From: Deltaproteobacteria bacterium
GTDB taxonomy: Bacteria; Desulfobacterota; GWC2-55-46; JADFVP01
Direction: 5' to 3'
Length of the DNA: 41,928 nt
Assembly: GCA_029262515.1 (NCBI GenBank)
Contig: JAJCZH010000028.1
Coordinates: forward strand, 1 to 41,928
The first letter of the stretch is position 1. The number at the start of each line of letters is the position of its first letter. The position numbers and the translations under genes are program-made. Below are positions 1 to 6,591 of the stretch, one piece after another. Below the pieces are notes generated by a model, which did not search any database, was not told the DNA's origin, and saw only the letters and a list, made by a program, of their open reading frames with translations.

Positions 1-909
1 CAGAATATACTATTCTTCCGTTTTGCCAACGGTATTTACGAACCTATCTGGAACCGCCGCTACGTAGACCACGTACAGATAACCGCAGCCGAAGCTATAG
101 GCATTGAGAACAGGGGCAAGTACTTTGAAGAGGCAGGAATACTTCGCGACATGGTGCAGAACCACATACTCCAGCTGCTCAGCCTGGTTGCCATGGAGCC
201 GCCAATCAGCATGGACTCTGAAGCGATAAGGTCGAAAAAACTCGACCTGCTAGATTCGATCAGGCCCATGAGTATCGAAGAGGTGAAGTTAAACACCGTT
301 AGAGGACAGTACGGACCCTCTTCTGACTCAGAGACCGGGTACAGGGACGAAACCGGTGTCAACAAGGACTCCCAGATAGAGACCTTCGTAGCGCTAAAGC
401 TCAAAATAGACAACTGGCGCTGGAGCGGCGTACCCTTCTACCTGAGAACCGGCAAGAAACTGAAGAAGAACCTGACTGAAATCGCCATCCACTTCAAGAG
501 CGTGCCGCACTGCATGTTCACGGACACTATCTCCGGCTGCCCCGAGAGCAATGTGTTGGTCTTGAAGATACAACCCGACGAAGGCATCACTTTTCAGTTC
601 AACGTAAAACGACCCGGATCGAGCAATTATATGGAGAGCGTGCCGATGGACTTTACCTACAAAGAGTCCTTTAAGACAATATTACCGGATGCGTATGAGC
701 GGCTCTTGCTAGACTGCATGCTTGGCGACCCTACCCTCTTTCCTCACAAAGCCGGCATAGAGTCTTCGTGGCGCTTAATAACAGCTATCCTCGACGGTTG
801 GAAAAAACTGCCGGCAGAGAAATTTCCTAATTACGCCGGAGGCTCATGGGGGCCTGATGCATCTGATCTGTTATTACAAAGAGACGGCAGGCAATGGAGA
901 AACCAGTAG
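1..909 (+). CDS. zwf: Glucose-6-phosphate 1-dehydrogenase, 5'-truncated by the window edge
   Basis: This enzyme oxidises glucose-6-phosphate to 6-phosphoglucono-lactone with NAD(P)+ in the cytoplasm, the first step of the oxidative pentose-phosphate pathway. The reading frame is open from base 1 ([15 protein letters not shown]...), so the first complete ATG at 151 is internal. The visible 302 residues are the C-terminal two thirds: the substrate-domain stretch RYVDHVQI, the helix around DMVQNH, and the family segment ending in [10 protein letters not shown]. The N-terminal Rossmann domain and the RIDHYLGKE active-site motif should lie just left of the window, because this sequence begins where that motif normally ends. 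It overlaps pgl by 16 bases, so the two are translationally linked. The family call is secure; cofactor preference cannot be judged. Confidence 0.97.
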   Translation, partial: QNILFFRFANGIYEPIWNRRYVDHVQITAAEAIGIENRGKYFEEAGILRDMVQNHILQLLSLVAMEPPISMDSEAIRSKKLDLLDSIRPMSIEEVKLNTVRGQYGPSSDSETGYRDETGVNKDSQIETFVALKLKIDNWRWSGVPFYLRTGKKLKKNLTEIAIHFKSVPHCMFTDTISGCPESNVLVLKIQPDEGITFQFNVKRPGSSNYMESVPMDFTYKESFKTILPDAYERLLLDCMLGDPTLFPHKAGIESSWRLITAILDGWKKLPAEKFPNYAGGSWGPDASDLLLQRDGRQWRNQ

Positions 910-1751
910 CGCCAGGAAGCACCAAAAGCACCTCGGACGGTGCCCCTGGTGCCTCTTTTTCTGTTTCTAAAGAGAGCGACAAACGGAGCGCTCCTCTTAT
1001 TACCCTCTGTAAAGACCCGGAGGAGCTGGCGCTGAAAGCGGCAAACCGTGTAGTGGAGATTGCGCGCAATGCCATAGATAGTTCCGGCCGCTTTATTGTC
1101 GCGCTCTCAGGAGGTTCTACGCCGCGCAAACTCTATGACCTGCTGGCAACGGATAAGTTTAGTGAACAGATCGACTGGTCGGCAACACACCTCTTCTGGA
1201 GCGACGAGAGATGCGTGCCGCCTGAAGACGCCGAGAGCAACTTCAAAATGGTTAACGAAACACTGCTGAACCCCGACAAAGCCAAACCGGTGAAGATACC
1301 TAAAGAGAGTATACACAGGATACAGGCGGAACTTAACGAAGCCGGCGCCGAGGCATATGATGAAGAGATCAGGGATCTCTTCAGGACAGAGCAGAATAGA
1401 ACACCGGGCTTCGACCTCCTGCTGCTCGGCATGGGCGCTGACGGCCACATTGCCTCTATCTTCCCCGAGAGCCATACATTCAATAACGAGAATATGCTCG
1501 CTCAGCTTATCTACGCCGAGCACCTCGACTCATGGCGCGTAACTCTTACACCGAGGGTCATCAGGGCCGCAAAGCACCGCCTGCTGCTAATAAGCGGTAA
1601 AGAAAAAGCGGATATGCTCAACAGGGTTTTTTCGGACCTGGTGGAGGCACGCGAACTGCCGGCCCGAATGTTACTGCAAAAAGAAGCAGTGGACAATACG
1701 GAGTTACTTGTCGATACCGCTGCATACTCTAAACTGAGCTGTGACCTGTAA
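894..1751 (+). CDS. pgl: 6-phosphogluconolactonase (NagB/RpiA/DevB fold)
   Basis: It hydrolyses 6-phosphogluconolactone, the product of the upstream dehydrogenase, to 6-phosphogluconate. The 285-residue product carries the phosphate-binding segment [15 protein letters not shown] (about residues 70-84), the central [16 protein letters not shown] block and the [16 protein letters not shown] motif that define the family. The first ~30 residues are Ser/Pro/Gly/Lys-rich and longer than usual for a ~230-260 residue family, so they may be a disordered extension. The ATG at 894 lies inside the end of zwf after a weak GGCAGG, which implies translational coupling. A perfect-stem terminator follows within about 60 bases, so zwf-pgl ends here. 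Confidence 0.95.
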   Translation: MEKPVAPGSTKSTSDGAPGASFSVSKESDKRSAPLITLCKDPEELALKAANRVVEIARNAIDSSGRFIVALSGGSTPRKLYDLLATDKFSEQIDWSATHLFWSDERCVPPEDAESNFKMVNETLLNPDKAKPVKIPKESIHRIQAELNEAGAEAYDEEIRDLFRTEQNRTPGFDLLLLGMGADGHIASIFPESHTFNNENMLAQLIYAEHLDSWRVTLTPRVIRAAKHRLLLISGKEKADMLNRVFSDLVEARELPARMLLQKEAVDNTELLVDTAAYSKLSCDL

Positions 1752-1810
1752 CTCTGATCTATAGAGGCATTACAACCGACGCCGCACAGGTAAAGTATAA
1801 AAGCCTTGAA

Positions 1811-1857
1811 ATAAAATAGAGGGTCTTTCCATTTTCAGGAAAGACCCTCTATTTTAT
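1811..1857. terminator. Bidirectional intrinsic terminator after pgl
   Basis: A perfect 20-bp inverted repeat (1811-1830 with 1838-1857) encloses a 7-base loop. The outer arms are A/T-rich, so a U-tract follows the GC-rich inner stem on either strand. It sits between the convergent pgl (+) and the YHS-like gene (-) and probably ends both transcripts. Confidence 0.9.
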
Positions 1858-1910
1858 TTACATCTAACCGAGTTCAAAACCGCCCGTAAAAATGACGGGG
1901 ACAACCCGGA

Positions 1911-2504
1911 TTACTTTCCTGACGAATAACCGTAAGCGGTGTCACTTGCGGCCTTGGCAAAGAAGTCCTTTACCGTCGCATCTGAGGCAAAGTAGTGGAT
2001 TCTGCCCGAAGCATCAGCCATGGCTACCGCACTCGACTTATCAACCTTTGCGCTGGTCATAGGGTCGATTGCAAAACGGTTAGAGGGGTTGCTCTCTATG
2101 GAGAAACTTCCAATACCGCCATTTACAAAGTAGGTCTCACCAGCAAGGCTGACCGTGGTAAGATCAGAATCCTTGCGGTTAGTAACCATGTTGACCTTAT
2201 TGGTATCTACTTCTGTCAACCAGGTCTCGATACTGCCCTCATCTACGGAATCTGCTGACTCACCTGCCTTAAGAGCCTCGAGGCGCGCACTCGCCATATA
2301 TGCCTCTCTGATGCTCTTCATCTTAAGAGTGGAAACATCCTCAGCGGGTGCAGCCTTTACCGGCGTAATCGCGTTGATAGCAACTGCCTTGATCGTCTCA
2401 AGGTTGATCTCTCCGGCATTTACATCCTTGGGTACTGCTACGCTAAAGACAACTGCAGTGCATGCTGCGGCAAGAAAAAACTTGCCTACAAAAAATCTTT
2501 TCAT
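1911..2504 (-). CDS. Secreted protein with a degenerate YHS-like C-terminal domain
   Basis: The 197-residue product begins with a clear Sec signal peptide (MKRFF..., hydrophobic 8-24, likely cut near VNA|GE at ~30), so it should be periplasmic. Residues ~144-183 follow the pattern of YHS domains: an IDPMT start, then a KVDKSSAV strand, then a (H)YFASDATVKDFF end. The metal-associated cysteines of classical YHS (DPVCGM and the later Cys) are absent. The middle is acidic and charged with no recognised fold. The start is well placed behind an AGGAG site. Function is unknown. YHS-like modules often accompany metal or redox proteins, and a c-type cytochrome is encoded nearby, but that link is inference. 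Confidence 0.75.
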   Translation of the reverse strand: MKRFFVGKFFLAAACTAVVFSVAVPKDVNAGEINLETIKAVAINAITPVKAAPAEDVSTLKMKSIREAYMASARLEALKAGESADSVDEGSIETWLTEVDTNKVNMVTNRKDSDLTTVSLAGETYFVNGGIGSFSIESNPSNRFAIDPMTSAKVDKSSAVAMADASGRIHYFASDATVKDFFAKAASDTAYGYSSGK

Positions 2505-2705
2505 ATCTTATCTCCTGTAAAAAGTCATTTATAATGCTTACAAAACAAGCCTATACATTAAGTTCGACCATTTTTATAATAACTAAAATCATTAGGCTCC
2601 AGCCGAACAACGGAGCACTACCCTCATGGGACAAGATTATGATCTATGAACATTATCATATTTTAGATTAAAAGAACATTAGAAAACGAATGGGAGTCGA
2701 AAAAA

Positions 2706-3284
2706 TCACTCTACCCAGAGGTTTTTATCGACAAATTGGGCTAGAATCTCTTGCATTCTATTAGGGAGGGGGGGGGTATAATGCGAATTTATCACTGCAT
2801 GAGCCACCTCGTGAGCCAGCACGCCGTCATTTAGCTCATCGAGGGCTATAAAGACCGAACCCGTACTCCTGGTGTAAAAAGCTGCCGGCACCTTGCCCGT
2901 AAAACCCATTTCACGGTACATTGCCTTCAACTCATCGGAATTATCGAGCAAGTATATATTGAAATGAAACCCGGGAGTATGGACACCGAGTATATTTCTT
3001 ACCCTGAAAACAATCCTGTCTACCGAAGAACCGATGGAGTTCGCATAACGGGGTTTACTCTCACCCTCTTTCAAAATCGCCATAAAACTCTCATGGGCCG
3101 CGGGATCGGAGTAGTGGATGGTTGCGTAATCGGTGCTGTAGTGGTACAGGTGATTAGTTCCGGCTGAAGCAACCGTGCCGAAAGAAGCAAAAGCTACGAT
3201 AATAAGAGCTGCAACTACAAAGGGAGTGAGCCGACAGAGCCACCCATCCAACACCCTACTATATACATATACCCTTTTCGCCAC
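2706..3284 (-). CDS. Exported HExxH (gluzincin-like) metallopeptidase domain protein
   Basis: The frame is open from a TTG at 3320 (204 residues). I prefer the GTG at 3284 (192 residues) because GGGGTGAG precedes it at good spacing and a standard signal peptide follows (MAKRVY..., hydrophobic PFVVAALIIVAFASF, cut near ASA). The mature part (~150 residues) resembles small peptidase-MA-like proteins: a FNIYLLDNSDELKAMY segment, then LAHEVAHAVI with His158, Glu159 and His162 (192-aa numbering) and a downstream Glu179 in QEILAQ, consistent with an HExxH...E zinc site. It probably acts in the periplasm on an unknown substrate. A run of nine C on the coding strand (2768-2776) lies immediately after the HEVAH helix. 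Confidence 0.75.
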   Translation of the reverse strand: MAKRVYVYSRVLDGWLCRLTPFVVAALIIVAFASFGTVASAGTNHLYHYSTDYATIHYSDPAAHESFMAILKEGESKPRYANSIGSSVDRIVFRVRNILGVHTPGFHFNIYLLDNSDELKAMYREMGFTGKVPAAFYTRSTGSVFIALDELNDGVLAHEVAHAVINSHYTPPLPNRMQEILAQFVDKNLWVE

Positions 3285-3345
3285 TTCGGTTCTCACCCCT
3301 ATAAGTACTGTACCGATCAAGTCTTTGATACCACTTCGGCGTACC

Positions 3346-3383
3346 GGTAAATAAAGACCGATAAGCTCTATTTAACTCATCGG
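3346..3383 (-). terminator. Possible intrinsic terminator downstream of the cytochrome gene
   Basis: On the minus strand CCGATGAG (3383-3376) can pair with CTTATCGG (3365-3358), with one G-U pair and a 10-base loop. TCTTTATTTA follows. It sits about 120 bases after the cytochrome stop and before the peptidase gene, so it would separate the two transcripts. The stem is short, hence moderate confidence. Confidence 0.4.
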
Positions 3384-3503
3384 CATTAAGGGAGAACTTC
3401 TTAAGCTATTTATGCAGAGTATATAGCATGCACCCCTACTAATTACAAATAACTACCTGTTCTATAAAGACAAATTGCTATTTCACAAAAAAGCTATCTC
3501 GAC

Positions 3504-3929
3504 TTACTTGTACTTATAAAATAGCTCCAGAATCTCCGATCTGAAGCCAGAGTGGCACCTGACGCACCCGCTCTGCACCCGTGCCAGGTTCTTTAAAACA
3601 CCGTCCATATCATGCTTTGCGGCAGCTTCGGCCATAGCGGTTGCAGAGTCGTGAAGCTCAACATCTACAGCCTTAAAGACCACCGCACGCTCTCCGAGCA
3701 TACCGACTATTCTCTTACGCTCCTCCATAGGCGCCCTTTCGTGACCTGCTATTGCGCGCCCTCCGGACTCAATAAGGGTAAAGTCCTCTCTCATAACGGC
3801 ATCCACAACTTTGATCGTATTGATGTTAAGCTCATTCATAATTGTACGGAGCCGCGTGGCTGCGCTTGCAGGCGCAACCGATATAAGAAGAACAGACAGG
3901 CAGAGTAATGCAGAAATACGTAACGTCAC
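3504..3929 (-). CDS. Class II c-type cytochrome (cytochrome c'/c-556-like)
   Basis: A soluble periplasmic haem protein, probably an electron carrier or gas-binding protein. The 141-residue product has a signal peptide (LLCLSVLLISVAPASA, cut ~23) and a predicted all-helical body. It has a single covalent haem motif, C122-V-R-C125-H126, close to the C-terminus, which is the class II layout. Met31 in the first mature helix is placed like the distal Met ligand of low-spin c-556 proteins; its use here is inference. The start is a GTG at 3929 behind a strong GGAGGAGG-type site. It is monocistronic in appearance. A partner enzyme is not evident, although a cytochrome c oxidase is encoded further right. 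Confidence 0.88.
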   Translation of the reverse strand: MTLRISALLCLSVLLISVAPASAATRLRTIMNELNINTIKVVDAVMREDFTLIESGGRAIAGHERAPMEERKRIVGMLGERAVVFKAVDVELHDSATAMAEAAAKHDMDGVLKNLARVQSGCVRCHSGFRSEILELFYKYK

Positions 3930-4077
3930 TTTATACCTCCTCCCACTTTATTTAGATGATAAGCTCAATTACCCCAATAGAATATGTTACTTACCATACC
4001 ACAACCCCAGGCCTCATTCTTGACACCGATAAATATGTCTAAAAAAGTACGCAAGTTACTGAGACAAAAGGCGAAAC

Positions 4078-4083
4078 TATAAT
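4078..4083 (+). promoter_or_regulatory. TATAAT -10 box upstream of the small membrane-protein gene
   Basis: A perfect TATAAT with only a weak TTACTG (4056-4061) 16 bases upstream. It lies about 95 bases before the 4176 start in the divergent region 3930-4175, where nothing else is recognisable. Confidence 0.3.
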
Positions 4084-4175
4084 TATGGCTTGAATTATTT
4101 GCCCCCAACGACTATTGTACTCAAGAGGGCTTCAACTAAGCACCTAAACGTAACCAGGTAGAGCATGAGGTTCGA

Positions 4176-4493
4176 ATGAATCTTCTTGAACTAAAGCAGG
4201 TTATAATAACAAGAGCAAAAAGATTAAAGACCTTCGATGTGCCGGGTGAGGCTCTGGACATGTCCGTTCTCCACCTCATCCCGCTCGTCTACAAGCTCGC
4301 CGGACTTTCCACCGCACTTGCAATAATCACGAACTTCCGCAGTACCATTATAAAATATCTCAACGGATCACAACTTTTTCTCCACGCCGCGTCGCTTGCG
4401 CCGAGGCTTATCATGGGTATAATTATACTACTAGGTTCCATCTTTGTAACACGCCTTTTTTTTTGCACTATTAGGCGCCACAAGACTGCATAA
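4176..4493 (+). CDS. Small hypothetical membrane protein
   Basis: An open frame of 105 residues starts at an ATG with GAGG 6-9 bases upstream. It has two hydrophobic stretches, around residues 31-50 (HLIPLVYKLAGLSTALAII) and 68-96 (ending in IIILLGSIFVTRLFF), framed by Lys/Arg, so it could be a two-helix inner-membrane protein. I do not recognise a family. It lies upstream of the trehalose operon in the same direction, 150 bases away, and a TATAAT (4078-4083) precedes it. An overlapping minus-strand frame (4289-4507) has no ribosome site and looks like its shadow. Confidence 0.45.
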   Translation: MNLLELKQVIITRAKRLKTFDVPGEALDMSVLHLIPLVYKLAGLSTALAIITNFRSTIIKYLNGSQLFLHAASLAPRLIMGIIILLGSIFVTRLFFCTIRRHKTA

Positions 4494-4645
4494 GGAGCCG
4501 CGGCCATTACAGGCTTTCGCCTGCTGAGTTTCAGAACTAATAAAGAGAGCTATTAACTAAACAGGTTGAGCTTCACCAGCTTCAAAGACGAGTAGATCAA
4601 AACTCCGTCTCTGCATAACACGGAACCTATTAGGGAGGTAGTAGA

Positions 4646-5383
4646 GTGGAAGATAGTGAGAGAACCAACCCGGAGCGCCCGGATGGAAGTGGTGGTCTCG
4701 GAAGCGCCGGAAAGTGCCTGCCCGGAAAGCCCTTCGCCTTCAACCAGTGTACCTCGATAATAAGGAGCACCGGCAAGAAGGCTCGCAACTTAAAAGAGCT
4801 GCGCAACCTGGTGACGGTGGTCACCACGGAGAGCATCTTCCACCACACCTATCAGTACTTCTTAAAGGGGCACATGCTCGAATATACCAACGACTTTGCC
4901 CACTGGGCAGGGGCAAACCTCGAAGAGAGCGCCCTTGCAGAACAGCTTGCCAACATAGACCCTTACGCGTTCAATGAGATAGAAGAACTCCGAACAGAGA
5001 TTCTGCGGGTTCTTGACAACTACCTGGCCATGTGTCCGGAGACCCGAAAGGTCTTCGTTGGCGACGAGTTCTACTTCAGCGAAGCGGTAACAATGATCTG
5101 TCCCGTAGGGGTTGTGGCGCGTAACATAGCCGAGTTTCTCATGGCGCTCAAATACATAGACTCGGGAGCGATCTACTACCACTTCTACGAGGCCAGAACA
5201 CGGCTCGGAGGAAACACGGACGACTTCTCCAAATGGTTTGAAGATGTGCACAACAAGAGCGAGCTTGCGGAACAGATACGCTCCATAGACCCCTTTATGC
5301 ACAATATAGAAGGAATAAGAGACAACCTTACAACACTGATAGAGGATGAACTGAGAAGAGATATGGAGGTAGTTCGTTTATGA
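4646..5383 (+). CDS. DUF5752-like protein with an internal tandem duplication
   Basis: A cytoplasmic protein of 245 residues (no signal peptide or TM segment) that starts at GTG 4646 behind GGGAGG. It matches my memory of the DUF5752 family, which is found beside TreT-type glycosyltransferases; function is unknown. After a ~40-residue flexible head it contains two similar ~65-residue halves. Residues 63-127 and 174-236 share the pattern (I/Y)xxHxYxx...T(N/D)DF..W, (A/E)LAEQ(L/I)..IDP and an E-x-(L/I)R helix. The halves are separated by a FVGDEFYFSEAVTM-type linker. It overlaps treT by 4 bases (ATGA), so the two are co-translated. A regulatory or partner role for TreT is inference. Confidence 0.85.
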   Translation: MEDSERTNPERPDGSGGLGSAGKCLPGKPFAFNQCTSIIRSTGKKARNLKELRNLVTVVTTESIFHHTYQYFLKGHMLEYTNDFAHWAGANLEESALAEQLANIDPYAFNEIEELRTEILRVLDNYLAMCPETRKVFVGDEFYFSEAVTMICPVGVVARNIAEFLMALKYIDSGAIYYHFYEARTRLGGNTDDFSKWFEDVHNKSELAEQIRSIDPFMHNIEGIRDNLTTLIEDELRRDMEVVRL

Positions 5384-6591
5384 TAGAACGGTACAGTGGC
5401 ATAGCACCTATGAACGACCTTATACTGCTCCAGAGGCTCGGTGAAATACTCAAGGGCAGATCGTTTCTGCATATCAACTCTACACGCAAGGGCGGCGGGG
5501 TCGCGGAGATTCTCCAGCGAATGCTGCCGTTGCTGGAACAGCTCGGCATAGAGGCGCGCTGGGACATAATAGAGGGCGACGCCCGGTTCTACGATACCAC
5601 AAAAAAGATGCACAACTCTCTTCAGGGAAACTTCGAGGAGATAACGGATAAGGAGTGGAAGCACCACCATGAGGTCAATATGGAGAGCGCCAAGAAACTG
5701 AACCTCGATGCCGATGCGGTTCTTATTCACGACCCCCAGCCCGCCCCTCTTATTGAACTAAAAAAACGGGGCACATGGATCTGGCGATGCCATATCGACG
5801 TCTCCAACCCCCAGAAGGATATCTTCGACAACCTCAGCAAGTACTGTAAAAAGTACGACGCCGGCATATTCTCCGTCTCAAAGTTCACGCGCTCCCTGCC
5901 GATCGACGAATTCGTAATCCCTCCGTCTATAGACCCTATCAGCGACAAGAACCGGGAACTGACCAATGAAGAGATCCACGAGACCATGGACAAGTTCAAG
6001 ATCCCGGAAGACCGGCCAATGATGTTACAGGTCTCGCGCTTCGACCGCTTCAAGGACCCTATAGGGGTTATCGAGACATACAGGATAGTTAAGAAGTACA
6101 ACGACTGTATACTGGTGCTCGCGGGCTCACCGGCAACAGATGATCCTGAAGGCGAAGCGGTCTTGAATGAAGTAAGAGAGTACGCGGCTGGCGACCCTGA
6201 TATCTATCTCCTTATGCTGCCCCCCTTTAGCGATGTAGATATTAACGCTCTACAGAGGGCGGCCACCGTCATACTGCAAAAATCCCTCAAAGAGGGCTTC
6301 GGCCTGACGGTCTCCGAGGCGATGTGGAAGAGCAAACCGATTATAGGGGGAGCGGTCGGCGGAATACCGTTACAGATAATCCACGGGCTCACCGGTTTCC
6401 TCGTCCATTCCGTTGAGGGCGCGGCCTTCAGAACACGTCAACTCTTCAATAACCCGGAGATGGCGCAAAGAATGAGCGCACAGGGTAAAGAGCATGTGCG
6501 TAATAACTTCCTAATAACGAGACAGATGCGTGATTACCTGATGGTATGGCACTCTATGGAGAACAGAGGACAAAATGTCCTGACGTTATGA
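5380..6591 (+). CDS. treT: Trehalose synthase TreT-type glycosyltransferase (GT4)
   Basis: TreT makes trehalose directly from NDP-glucose and glucose in one reversible step. The 403-residue protein has the GT-B layout. The N-terminal domain opens with SFLHINSTRKGGGVAEIL (residues ~28-45), the family's substrate loop. The C-terminal nucleotide-sugar domain carries MLQVSRFDRFKDPIGVI and the retaining-GT4 motif EGFGLTVSE (EX7E), followed by a GGAVGGIPLQI loop. Length and spacing match full-length TreT. The start overlaps the stop of the DUF5752-like gene (ATGA), and its own stop overlaps the next start (ATGA). A plain sucrose-phosphate-synthase-like GT4 is the alternative, but the head motif argues for TreT. 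Confidence 0.9.
   Translation: MIERYSGIAPMNDLILLQRLGEILKGRSFLHINSTRKGGGVAEILQRMLPLLEQLGIEARWDIIEGDARFYDTTKKMHNSLQGNFEEITDKEWKHHHEVNMESAKKLNLDADAVLIHDPQPAPLIELKKRGTWIWRCHIDVSNPQKDIFDNLSKYCKKYDAGIFSVSKFTRSLPIDEFVIPPSIDPISDKNRELTNEEIHETMDKFKIPEDRPMMLQVSRFDRFKDPIGVIETYRIVKKYNDCILVLAGSPATDDPEGEAVLNEVREYAAGDPDIYLLMLPPFSDVDINALQRAATVILQKSLKEGFGLTVSEAMWKSKPIIGGAVGGIPLQIIHGLTGFLVHSVEGAAFRTRQLFNNPEMAQRMSAQGKEHVRNNFLITRQMRDYLMVWHSMENRGQNVLTL

Noticed and set aside
4510-4523. Terminator after the small membrane-protein gene
   Set aside because: The CAGGC/GCCTG stem is only 5 bp and no T-tract follows.
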